From Flavobacteriia bacterium (lineage in GTDB: Bacteria > Bacteroidota > Bacteroidia > Flavobacteriales > Flavobacteriaceae): 13,383 nt of DNA. Numbering within the stretch: position 1 is the first letter of the stretch; each line of letters starts with the position of its first letter. The notes beneath the pieces were generated by a model, which did not search any database, was not told the origin of the DNA, and saw only the letters and a list, made by a program, of their open reading frames with translations. Position numbers and translations under genes: made by a program. The DNA is taken from the NCBI GenBank assembly GCA_030626085.1, contig DAOUPQ010000031.1:1-13383 (forward strand), in the 5' to 3' direction. Shown piece after piece: positions 6,362 to 13,351 of this stretch.

Positions 6362-7126
6362 TTACCGAATACTATTGATAAAATTTTTAATATCTCCAAT
6401 GGAGTTTTTATTTAAAAACTTTACAAAAGCTGAACCTATTATAGCTCCTTTTGCGTATTGGATAACTGATTGGAAAGTTTTTTTATTGGAAATTCCAAAA
6501 CCGATAATTTGAGGTGATCTTAAATCCATTTTCGCAATTTTTTTAAAGTAGTCTTTTTGGCTTTCACCAAAAGAATCCCTGGCACCCGTAGTACCTGCCG
6601 AACTCACCATATAAATAAAACCATTTGAAATAGAATCGATAAATCTTATCCTTTCTACTGAAGTTTGGGGAGTTATCAAAAATATATTTACCAAATTATA
6701 TTTTTTAAAGATTGTTTGATACTTTTCGTGATAAACATCTACCGGCAAATCAGGAATGATCAAACCATCGATTCCCATTTCAAAACATTTATTACAAAAT
6801 TCTTCCACTCCATATTGTATAATAGGATTAAAATAACCCATAATTAACAAAGGAATATTAACACTTTTACGGATATCTTTTAACTGCGAAAATAAAACCT
6901 CAGTAGTCATACCATTTTTTAAAGCTTTCGTGCTACTTTGCTGAATCGTTGGTCCGTCAGCCAGAGGATCAGAAAATGGTAAACCAATTTCAATCATATC
7001 CACTCCTGCCCTCTCTAAATTTTTAATAATTGAAACTGTATCTTTCAATTTTGGATATCCGGCTGTAAAATAAATGGATAATAATTTACCTTCCTCGTGT
7101 AGTTTTTGATTTATCCTGTTCATCAT
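6362..7126 (-). CDS. trpA: Tryptophan synthase alpha chain
   Basis: TrpA cleaves indole-3-glycerol phosphate to indole and glyceraldehyde-3-phosphate and channels indole to TrpB in an alpha2-beta2 complex. The 254-residue TIM barrel has YFTAGYPKL (19-27), IEIGLPFSDPLADGPTIQ with catalytic Glu46 and Asp57 (E. coli E49/D60), loop 6 SSAGTTGARD with the flexible Thr, and the phosphate-binding GSAFV near the end. Two Met codons are adjacent; the first (7126) is taken as start. It lies 46 nt after trpB and is the last gene of the operon. Downstream, a small hairpin (AAATT/AATTT arms at 6321-6334) followed by a T-run in minus sense is a weak candidate terminator. Confidence 0.97.
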   Translation of the reverse strand: MMNRINQKLHEEGKLLSIYFTAGYPKLKDTVSIIKNLERAGVDMIEIGLPFSDPLADGPTIQQSSTKALKNGMTTEVLFSQLKDIRKSVNIPLLIMGYFNPIIQYGVEEFCNKCFEMGIDGLIIPDLPVDVYHEKYQTIFKKYNLVNIFLITPQTSVERIRFIDSISNGFIYMVSSAGTTGARDSFGESQKDYFKKIAKMDLRSPQIIGFGISNKKTFQSVIQYAKGAIIGSAFVKFLNKNSIGDIKNFINSIR

Positions 7127-7172
7127 TTTATTATTGAGATTTTTTACTCAATTCTTTGTTTTAAAAAACTAT

Positions 7173-8360
7173 TTAATAATTAAAATAGTTAATATAGATA
7201 TTCAAATCTTTATCCCCTCTTCCAGAGAGATTTACAACTATAATATCATCTTTCTTAAATTCCATTTTATCCAAAGCAGCCAATGCATGTGCCGATTCAA
7301 TTGCCGGAATAATTCCTTCCAACTTACACAATTCTAATCCCGCCTGCATAGCTTCATCATCAGTTGCATTTAAAAAATCAGCTCTACCCGACTTAAATAA
7401 ATGCGCATGTTGCGGACCAACTCCCGGATAATCAAGGCCTGCAGAAATAGAATATGGTTCGGTTATTTGTCCGTCTTTTGTTTGCATTAATAAAGTCCTG
7501 CTTCCATGAATTACACCATCTAACCCTAACAAACTTGTAGCAGCAGATTTTCCTGAATTGATTCCTTTTCCGGCTGCTTCTACAGCAATTAATTTCACCT
7601 TTTCATTATCTAGATAATGATAAAATGCACCAGCTGCATTTGATCCACCACCAACACATGCAATGATATAATTTGGGTTTTCAGTACCTTCTTTCTCTTT
7701 TAATTGTTTTTTCATCTCTTCGGAAATTACCGATTGAAATCTCGCAACCATATCCGGATATGGATGAGGTCCAACTACAGAACCTATAATATAAAAAGTG
7801 TCTTCTGGGTTATTAATCCAATCTCTTATTGCTTCATTTGTAGCATCTTTTAAAGTTTTACTGCCCGAAATAGCAGGAATTACTGTAGCGCCCAACATTT
7901 TCATACGAGCAACATTTGGTGCCTGACGAGCGATATCAATTTCTCCCATAAATACAACACATTGCATTCCCATCAAAGCACAAACTGTAGCAGTAGCAAC
8001 ACCGTGCTGTCCAGCGCCTGTTTCAGCAATAATTCGTTTTTTACCCAAACGTTTTGCCATTAATATCTGACCAATAGTATTGTTTATCTTATGAGCTCCC
8101 GTATGATTTAGATCTTCTCTTTTTAAATAGATCTTTGTTTGATATTTTTTTGATAAACGTTTTGCAAAATATAAAGGCGAAGGCCTACCTACATAGTCTT
8201 TAAGAAGTTGATTAAATTCTTTTTGAAAAGAATCTTCTTGTATTACTTTTAAATATTTTAACCGTAATTCTTCAACATTGGAATACAACATTTCAGGAAC
8301 AAATGCACCACCGAATTTGCCATAATACCCATTTTTATCTGCGTGATAAAAATTTTTCAT
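7173..8360 (-). CDS. trpB: Tryptophan synthase beta chain
   Basis: TrpB is a PLP enzyme that condenses indole from TrpA with L-serine to give L-tryptophan. The 395-residue protein has the N-terminal YYGKFGGAFVPE signature (12-23), REDLNHTGAHKINN with the PLP Schiff-base Lys91, AETGAGQHGVATA with the general acid/base Glu113, the PLP-phosphate loop CVGGGSNAAGAF, and the C-terminal ESAHALA and NLSGRGDKD motifs. Length and motifs fit the TrpB1 type that partners TrpA. The start ATG overlaps the trpF stop (ATGA, 8357-8360), implying translational coupling. Confidence 0.98.
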   Translation of the reverse strand: MKNFYHADKNGYYGKFGGAFVPEMLYSNVEELRLKYLKVIQEDSFQKEFNQLLKDYVGRPSPLYFAKRLSKKYQTKIYLKREDLNHTGAHKINNTIGQILMAKRLGKKRIIAETGAGQHGVATATVCALMGMQCVVFMGEIDIARQAPNVARMKMLGATVIPAISGSKTLKDATNEAIRDWINNPEDTFYIIGSVVGPHPYPDMVARFQSVISEEMKKQLKEKEGTENPNYIIACVGGGSNAAGAFYHYLDNEKVKLIAVEAAGKGINSGKSAATSLLGLDGVIHGSRTLLMQTKDGQITEPYSISAGLDYPGVGPQHAHLFKSGRADFLNATDDEAMQAGLELCKLEGIIPAIESAHALAALDKMEFKKDDIIVVNLSGRGDKDLNIYINYFNY

Positions 8361-9019
8361 ATTTTTAAATCTTTAATAAATAATTTTAGATCTTCAATAT
8401 TTTTAAAACCTGGTTTATCTTCAAACATACTGTTCACATCCAAAGCATAACAATATTTTGAAGCATCTGATCTAAAAAAATCTTTAATATCTTCAACTGT
8501 ATCCAAACCTATTCCACCACTCAAAAAATATGATTTTTTACTTGGATAATTATCTAATAATTTCCAATTAAAAGTGATGCCGTTTCCTCCTCTTTCTTTG
8601 CCTTTTGTGTCAAATAAGAAATAATCGCAAACATCTTCATAATCGTTTAAAATATACGATTCAAAATCATTACCAACTGAGAAAACTTTTATAACCTGAA
8701 ACAGGTTCCCTTTATCTGACTTTAAATAATCTACAGCATGCTGCAAATCAGTACAATATTTGGGACTCTCATTTCCATGCAACTGAATAGCATTTAAATT
8801 ATATTTTCTAACTTTCTCCAGAACAAACTCGATATTTGCATTTACAAAAACCCCTGTTTTTTTAATATTATCAGAAATATTCGGAATCTTTCCGTCAAAA
8901 TATCTTTTTGATTTTGGAAAAAATATAAACCCGAGATAGTCTGGTTGCAGTTTTGCAATATCAACAATATTTTCGGGATACTTCAACCCACAAATTTTTA
9001 ATTTTAATTTTAATTTCAT
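8357..9019 (-). CDS. trpF: Phosphoribosylanthranilate isomerase
   Basis: TrpF performs the Amadori rearrangement of N-(5'-phosphoribosyl)anthranilate to CdRP. The 220-residue TIM barrel has KICGLKYPEN with general-base Cys10, the IQLHGNE segment (79-84), FLFDTKG with general-acid Asp137, GGNGITFNW phosphate/substrate loops, and LSGGIGLDTV (166-175). It is a separate gene, not fused to trpC as in enterics. It overlaps trpC and trpB by 4 nt each (ATGA at 9016-9019 and 8357-8360). The first residues MKLKLKLKICG come from a short tandem AAATTA repeat, so the N-terminal strand is built on low-complexity DNA; the overlap with trpC supports this start. Confidence 0.96.
   Translation of the reverse strand: MKLKLKLKICGLKYPENIVDIAKLQPDYLGFIFFPKSKRYFDGKIPNISDNIKKTGVFVNANIEFVLEKVRKYNLNAIQLHGNESPKYCTDLQHAVDYLKSDKGNLFQVIKVFSVGNDFESYILNDYEDVCDYFLFDTKGKERGGNGITFNWKLLDNYPSKKSYFLSGGIGLDTVEDIKDFFRSDASKYCYALDVNSMFEDKPGFKNIEDLKLFIKDLKI
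8999..9016 (-). repeat. Three tandem AAATTA units at the trpF 5' end
   Basis: On the minus strand the codons after the trpF ATG are AAA TTA repeated three times, then AAA ATT. The 6-nt unit is two codons, so gain or loss of a copy keeps the reading frame and changes the number of Lys-Leu pairs. Confidence 0.7.
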
Positions 9020-9792
9020 AGTTTTTTCAAAAATTCAATTGCTGCCTTTCCGGGATCATCGGTTTTCATAAAATTTTCACCAATTAAAAACCCCTTAAAT
9101 CCATATTCTTTTAGTTCATTAATCGCTTCAATTGTACCAATACCACTCTCTGAAACCTTAATTTTATTATCTGGAATTAACATTGATAATAATTTACTCG
9201 TTTCCAACGATACTTCAAAAGTTTTAAGATTTCTATTGTTTACACCCACCAGATCGACATATGTCAAATCTGATTTTTTTAGTTCTTCAGCATTGTGTAT
9301 TTCCAACAAAACTTCCAATCCTAGTTCTTTTGCTTGTTTTGAAAATGCAATTATTTCATCTTTTGTTAAAATTGCTGCAATTAATAAAATGGTATCTGCA
9401 CCAAATGCTTTTGCTTCAAAAATCTGGTAAATATCAATAATAAATTCCTTCCTTAAAATTGGAATATCTACCGAATTTATAGCCTGAATCAGATCTTCTA
9501 AAGCTCCTCCAAAATATTTTGTATCTCCCAAAACTGAAATTCCAGAAACTCCTGCATTTTCATAACCTTTTACTACATCAATCACTGAGCTTATTTGATT
9601 AATTACTTGTTTAGAAGGTGATCGTCGTTTAAATTCGGCTATAATTCCGCTTCCATTTTTTACACTTTCCAATAAGGAATTAGTTTTACGGATAAACAAA
9701 GGTGAATTCATTAAAAAATCTATCGGAAAAATTGATTTTTTTGCTTGAACTTCTCTTCGTTTATCTACTGTGATCCTATCTAAAATATTCAT
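9016..9792 (-). CDS. trpC: Indole-3-glycerol phosphate synthase
   Basis: TrpC catalyses the ring closure and decarboxylation of CdRP to indole-3-glycerol phosphate. The 258-residue TIM barrel carries IIAEFKRRSPSK (Glu53, Lys55), the catalytic Lys115 in PILRKEFIID, Glu164 in LLEIH, GVNNRNLKTF (Asn185 to Asn188) and VSESGI (Glu215, Ser216). These correspond to the known active-site set of Sulfolobus IGPS (E51, K53, K110, E159, N180, E210, S211). It is monofunctional. It follows trpD after the largest gap in the operon (74 nt), which holds a palindrome ending 6 nt before this ATG, and it overlaps trpF by 4 nt. Confidence 0.97.
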   Translation of the reverse strand: MNILDRITVDKRREVQAKKSIFPIDFLMNSPLFIRKTNSLLESVKNGSGIIAEFKRRSPSKQVINQISSVIDVVKGYENAGVSGISVLGDTKYFGGALEDLIQAINSVDIPILRKEFIIDIYQIFEAKAFGADTILLIAAILTKDEIIAFSKQAKELGLEVLLEIHNAEELKKSDLTYVDLVGVNNRNLKTFEVSLETSKLLSMLIPDNKIKVSESGIGTIEAINELKEYGFKGFLIGENFMKTDDPGKAAIEFLKKL

Positions 9793-9798
9793 CTCTTT

Positions 9799-9819
9799 AT
9801 ACTGAACTCGTTTCAGTAT
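9799..9819 (-). repeat. Palindromic CTGAA-N5-TTCAG element before trpC
   Basis: ATACTGAA (9799-9806) and TTCAGTAT (9812-9819) form a perfect 8-bp stem with loop CTCGT. It lies in the trpD-trpC gap, 6 nt before the trpC ATG. On the minus strand it matches the element at the trpE start in 19 of 22 positions. It may be a dispersed small repeat or an RNA hairpin affecting trpC translation; it has no T-run and does not look like a terminator. Confidence 0.75.
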
Positions 9820-9866
9820 CCTTTAATTTATTAAACCTATAAAGTCGTTAAAATTTTACAGGACAA

Positions 9867-10859
9867 TTATATACTCAATTCAATCAATCTATTAAATGCT
9901 TTCAAGGCATCTTTATCTTTTAATGATCTTTCCGCTAAAGCGAATCCTTCCTGATGTGACAAATTATTGATGATAGCGATTGCCAGTCCGGCATTGGCAC
10001 AAACAACGTTATTTTGTGCCTTGGTGCCATTTCCGGTAAGGATATCAATAAAGATCTTAGCACCATCTTTAACTGTTAAACCTCCTTTAATTTCATCTGC
10101 TGAAAGCGTATTTATTTTCAAATCAGCTGGTGTTAATATCTTATCTTCTTTATTAGTGATTACCTTAGTGTTTCCTGTTAAAGAAATTTCATCATATCCT
10201 GCCAAGTCGTGTAAAATAGCATAATTATTACTATTATTTTGATATAAATAACTGTATAATCGAGCAAGTTCCAAGCTAAAAACACCTACCATTTGATTTT
10301 GAGGAAATGATGGATTTACCATTGGCCCCAACATATTAAAAAAAGTTTTTATACCTAATTCTCTTCTTATCGGACCTACATTCTTCATCGCCGGATGAAA
10401 TAATGGCGCATGTAAAACGCATATACCGGCTTTATCAATCGCCTTTTGTAATTTACTTTCATCACTGGTAAATTTAACTCCTAAAAACTCTAAAACATTA
10501 GAAGATCCACATGAAGATGAAACGCCGTAATTTCCATGTTTTGCAACTTTCACTCCTGCACCAGCAGTTACAAAAGAAGATAAAGTTGATATATTAAAAG
10601 TGTCTTTTCCATCACCTCCTGTACCACACAAATCAATTGTATTAAATGCTGAAAGATCAATTTTTAAACATAGATCTAAAAGTGCTTCTTTAAAACCATC
10701 CAACTCATCAACAGAAATACTTCGCATCATATAAACTGTTAAAAAAGAAGCTATCTGACTATTATTATATTTTCCATTCGAAATATTTACCAAAACATTC
10801 TTAGCCTCTTGTTTGGTAATTTTTTCTTGATTAATTAATCTGTTTAATATTTGTTTCAC
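9867..10859 (-). CDS. trpD: Anthranilate phosphoribosyltransferase
   Basis: TrpD transfers the phosphoribosyl group of PRPP to anthranilate. The 330-residue protein has an N-terminal helical domain (MKQILNRLIN and following), the PRPP-binding DLCGTGGDGKDTFNIST (76-92), KHGNYGVSSSCGSSN (107-121), HPAMKNVGPIRRELG (155-169), FFNMLGPMVNP (173-183) and the metal-binding GYDEIS (Asp223, Glu224). The start is GTG at 10859: an in-frame TAA lies two codons upstream and the first ATG (Met44) would delete the conserved helical domain. It is a stand-alone TrpD (not a TrpG-TrpD fusion), 29 nt after trpG. Confidence 0.97.
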   Translation of the reverse strand: MKQILNRLINQEKITKQEAKNVLVNISNGKYNNSQIASFLTVYMMRSISVDELDGFKEALLDLCLKIDLSAFNTIDLCGTGGDGKDTFNISTLSSFVTAGAGVKVAKHGNYGVSSSCGSSNVLEFLGVKFTSDESKLQKAIDKAGICVLHAPLFHPAMKNVGPIRRELGIKTFFNMLGPMVNPSFPQNQMVGVFSLELARLYSYLYQNNSNNYAILHDLAGYDEISLTGNTKVITNKEDKILTPADLKINTLSADEIKGGLTVKDGAKIFIDILTGNGTKAQNNVVCANAGLAIAIINNLSHQEGFALAERSLKDKDALKAFNRLIELSI

Positions 10860-10888
10860 TTTTTACTTTCTAATATTCACTTAAAACT

Positions 10889-11455
10889 TTAACCCTCTAC
10901 CCAATTTTTTAATATTTTTTTTCCTTTTGGAGTTAAAATTGATTCGGGATGATATTGTACTGCTCTAACATCATAATCTATGTGTTTTAATGACATAATC
11001 TCTCCATTCTTATCAACAGAAGTTGCAATTAATTCCTCCGGAAGATCTTTTGAAACCACCCATGAATGATAACGCCCAACCTCTAATTTTTTTGGCATAT
11101 TCTTGTACAAAACATTATCATCGTTTATCAATTCAATATTGGTTGAAACTCCGTGATAGACCTTATTCAAATTTTCAATTTTTCCGCCAAAAACTTCGGC
11201 TATAGCCTGCTGTCCTAAACAAATACCCAAAATACTTTTTGTAGGTGCATATTTTTTTATAATAGGTTTTAAAAGTCCCGCTTCATCTGGAATTCCTGGT
11301 CCTGGCGAAAGTAAAATTTTATCAAATTTTTCTACTTCATCCAACTTTAATTTGTCATTTCTTTTAACGGTTACCTCACAATTAAAATCTTTTAGATAAT
11401 GTACCAAATTATAGGTAAATGAATCGTAATTATCAATAACTAAAACTTTCTTCAT
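10889..11455 (-). CDS. trpG: Anthranilate synthase component II (glutamine amidotransferase)
   Basis: TrpG hydrolyses glutamine and delivers ammonia to TrpE. The 188-residue class I amidotransferase has VLVIDNYDSFTYNLVHYL (4-21), the oxyanion segment SPGPGIPDEAG (50-60), GICLGQQAIAE with nucleophile Cys79, VYHGVST (99-105), and QYHPESILT with the His169/Glu171 dyad. In many bacteria one TrpG/PabA serves both anthranilate and p-aminobenzoate synthesis; its position directly behind trpE (3 nt) shows that the tryptophan role is primary. Length is typical for a free subunit. Confidence 0.96.
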   Translation of the reverse strand: MKKVLVIDNYDSFTYNLVHYLKDFNCEVTVKRNDKLKLDEVEKFDKILLSPGPGIPDEAGLLKPIIKKYAPTKSILGICLGQQAIAEVFGGKIENLNKVYHGVSTNIELINDDNVLYKNMPKKLEVGRYHSWVVSKDLPEELIATSVDKNGEIMSLKHIDYDVRAVQYHPESILTPKGKKILKNWVEG

Positions 11456-11458
11456 AGA

Positions 11459-12856
11459 TTAAATATTTTCAGCTAACTCCATAGCTTTATGTAATGCTTT
11501 TAACTTATTATAAACTTCTTGCAACTCATTTTCAGCAGCAGATTTGGCAACTATTCCTGCACCTGCCTGGTAAAACAAACGATGGTCTTTACTCAAAAAA
11601 GATCGAATGATAATTGCGTGATTAAAATTACCATCAAAATCCATAAAACCAATTGCTCCGCCATAAAAACTACGATTTGTTTTTTCATATTTCTCAATCA
11701 ATTGCATCGCTTTGTGTTTAGGCGCTCCTGATAAAGTCCCTGCCGGAAAAGTGTCTGCAACCACTTGCATTGTGGTTGAATCTTTAAATTTTTCACCAAT
11801 TACTTTAGATACTAAATGTATTACATGTGAAAAAAACTGAATTTCTTTATAGGTTTCTATTTTAACATTTTCACTATTTCTACTTAAATCATTTCTTGCT
11901 AAATCGACCAACATAACATGTTCTGCATTTTCTTTTTCATCTTTTACCAATGACTTGGTAACTTCTACATCTTTTTCATCATTCCCTGTTCGTTTATATG
12001 TCCCTGCTATTGGATGAATTTCAGCCTTTCCGTTATTCACAATCAATTGAGCTTCCGGTGAAGAACCAAATATTTTAAAATTACCATAGTCAAAATAAAA
12101 TAAATACGGTGATGGATTTATTGATCGTAATGTCCGATAAACATTAAACTCATCACCTTTAAAACCCTGAGAGAATCTTCTGGACAAAACTAGCTGAAAT
12201 ACATCACCTCGATAACAATGTTTTTTTGCCAATTCAACATACTGCATATATTCTAAATCCGTTAGATTAGATATTTCATCAGATGAATTCTTATAAGTAT
12301 AAGAGGCAAAATTCTTGTTGGCGATCAATTGATTGATCTCTTCTATATTACTATTTTGATCATAGCAATGTGCAAAAATATAGGCTTCATTTTTAAAATG
12401 ATTGATTGCTATGATATTTTGATAAACTGCGTAGTAGATGTCTGGAATATCCAAATTGCCATCTTTTTTTTCAATATTGATATCTTCAAAATATTTTACT
12501 GAATCATAACTTATATAACCAAATAATCCATTATTTATAAATTTAAAATCCTGATTTTGAGTATCAAATTTCTTACTGAATTGATGGATTGTATCTGGAA
12601 CATCAGTATGCTTATCAATATTGATCTCTTGATTACTTCCATCAGGAAAAACTTGGGTTATACATTCATTTTTAACAGTAATACTTGCTATTGGATTACA
12701 ACAGATATAGGAAAAACTATTTTCATTACCGTGGTAATCAGAACTTTCTAACAATATGCTGTTAGGAAATTTATCTCTTATCATTAAATAAATACGAACC
12801 GGCGTTATGGTATCGGCCAATATTTTTTTATAATATGTTGTTAATTTGTAATTCAT
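11459..12856 (-). CDS. trpE: Anthranilate synthase component I
   Basis: TrpE converts chorismate plus ammonia (from TrpG) to anthranilate and pyruvate, the committed and usually feedback-inhibited step. The 465-residue protein has the N-terminal regulatory domain with the Trp-site motif LLESSDY (35-41) and the chorismate-binding domain: GDVFQLVLSRRF (217-228), NPSPYLFYF (247-255), HPIAGTYKRT (281-290), HVMLVDLARNDL (313-324), PAGTLSGAPKHKAM (371-384) and YQAGAGIVAKS (429-439). The LLES motif and the trp context favour TrpE over PabB or a menaquinone-type paralogue. It is first in the operon. The ATG lies inside the 3' arm of a palindrome (12855-12875). No leader peptide with tandem Trp codons is visible upstream and no clear TAnnTTTG promoter stands out, so the promoter is unassigned. 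Confidence 0.97.
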   Translation of the reverse strand: MNYKLTTYYKKILADTITPVRIYLMIRDKFPNSILLESSDYHGNENSFSYICCNPIASITVKNECITQVFPDGSNQEINIDKHTDVPDTIHQFSKKFDTQNQDFKFINNGLFGYISYDSVKYFEDINIEKKDGNLDIPDIYYAVYQNIIAINHFKNEAYIFAHCYDQNSNIEEINQLIANKNFASYTYKNSSDEISNLTDLEYMQYVELAKKHCYRGDVFQLVLSRRFSQGFKGDEFNVYRTLRSINPSPYLFYFDYGNFKIFGSSPEAQLIVNNGKAEIHPIAGTYKRTGNDEKDVEVTKSLVKDEKENAEHVMLVDLARNDLSRNSENVKIETYKEIQFFSHVIHLVSKVIGEKFKDSTTMQVVADTFPAGTLSGAPKHKAMQLIEKYEKTNRSFYGGAIGFMDFDGNFNHAIIIRSFLSKDHRLFYQAGAGIVAKSAAENELQEVYNKLKALHKAMELAENI

Positions 12857-12875
12857 GCTGAACTTATTTCAGTAT
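12855..12875 (-). repeat. Palindromic CTGAA-N5-TTCAG element overlapping the trpE start codon
   Basis: ATGCTGAA (12855-12862) pairs with TTCAGTAT (12868-12875), 8 bp including one G-T wobble, loop CTTAT. On the minus strand its final AT is the first two bases of the trpE ATG (12856-12854). As mRNA it would put the start codon at the base of a hairpin. It is a near-copy of the element before trpC. Confidence 0.7.
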
Positions 12876-12910
12876 CATATTCTATTTATAATAAACTTTA
12901 CTCAACAGAT

Positions 12911-12927
12911 GCTGAATCGAATTCAGC
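12911..12927. repeat. Third copy of the CTGAA/TTCAG palindrome
   Basis: GCTGAAT (12911-12917), CGA, ATTCAGC (12921-12927) form a perfect 7-bp inverted repeat. It shares the CTGAA/TTCAG arms and the flanking GAT/CAT context with the two trp-operon copies but has diverged in the loop. It lies 36 nt upstream of the trpE-start copy. Confidence 0.65.
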
Positions 12928-12942
12928 GCCATAAAAAAAGGC

Positions 12943-12990
12943 TTGTCGTGAAGTCAAGAGATCTGGGGTTCGAATCCCGTAGTTTCACCT
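12943..12990 (+). pseudogene. tRNA 3'-end-like fragment, possible attachment-site scar
   Basis: GGG-TTCGAAT-CCC (12966-12978) is a perfect tRNA T-loop with the inner three stem pairs, followed by a 7-nt acceptor-like tail and CACC ending near 12989. The outer two T-stem pairs (G-G, T-T) are mismatched, and upstream there is no D-arm, no convincing anticodon arm and no 5' acceptor strand at tRNA distance (about 72-76 nt), so it is not an intact tRNA. TGAAGT (12949-12954) can pair, with two wobbles, with the tail at 12982-12987, forming a minihelix-like fold. Such 3' fragments are commonly left at the far end of elements that integrate into tRNA genes; that reading is inference. Confidence 0.5.
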
Positions 12991-13351
12991 GATAATCAAA
13001 GTGTTAGATGATATATACATTTAACTCTTTTTTATTTGCACGCTATTTGCACGCAAACTCTCTTTTTTTTAAAAGGAAATTAATTTTGGTACAATTTGGA
13101 TCTTTTGATACTATTCTATCCCAAATACTTAGTAAATCAAAGGTTTTTCAATTAATAATTATTTTGATCATCTAATTTAAACTGTCCCTTCTTTTTATTA
13201 AATAACTCAAATAAAATCATAATTTCTTGCAGAGAGTCAAATATTTCAATAACTCAATTGTTAATAACCAAATTTCGGATCAAGCATTATTTTCGGGGAC
13301 TGCTAAAAATTAAGCATAAATTTTGGTTAATCTGAAAAGGAATAACTTTCA
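12991..13351. other. Non-coding AT-rich stretch right of the tRNA-like fragment
   Basis: No open frame of useful length is present on either strand. It holds the tandem TATTTGCACGC repeat (13033-13054), a polyT run at 13062-13070, and a 22-codon minus-strand frame (13152-13220) that may be a gene remnant. I see no terminator, tRNA or complete small gene in it. Confidence 0.6.
13033..13054. repeat. Perfect tandem 11-bp direct repeat TATTTGCACGC x2
   Basis: TATTTGCACGC occupies 13033-13043 and again 13044-13054 without mismatch. The second copy continues into AAA, forming the small inverted repeat TTTGC-AC-GCAAA (13046-13057). It is much more GC-rich than its surroundings and lies about 45 nt beyond the tRNA-like fragment, a layout consistent with recombinase arm-binding sites next to an att core (inference). 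Confidence 0.7.

Noticed and set aside
6665..6847. Plus-strand ORF of 60 codons
   Set aside because: It is a shadow frame inside trpA, low complexity and hydrophobic by base composition only.
7133..7152. Inverted repeat ATTGAG...CTCAAT in the trpB-trpA gap
   Set aside because: It has a 6-bp stem with an 8-nt AT loop and no T-run or conserved position; this is expected by chance in AT-rich DNA.
7134..7337. Plus-strand ORF of 67 codons
   Set aside because: It mostly overlaps the trpB 3' end in antisense, and its composition is that of reverse-complement coding DNA.
9967..10224. Plus-strand ORF of 85 codons with a signal-peptide-like N-terminus
   Set aside because: It is entirely antisense to trpD in a region of conserved TrpD coding; the hydrophobic start is a by-product of the reverse complement of Ala/Asn/Ile-rich codons.
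12557..12751. Plus-strand ORF of 64 codons
   Set aside because: It is antisense to the trpE N-terminal domain, with no supporting signal.
12915..12990. Intact tRNA gene
   Set aside because: Only the T-arm and tail fit; there is no D-arm, no 5' acceptor strand at the right distance, and the outer T-stem pairs are mismatched.
13152..13220. Minus-strand 22-codon ORF (MILFELFNKKK...)
   Set aside because: It is very short, with an upstream in-frame stop 11 codons before the ATG and no motif. It could be a decayed gene end, but is not supportable as a gene.
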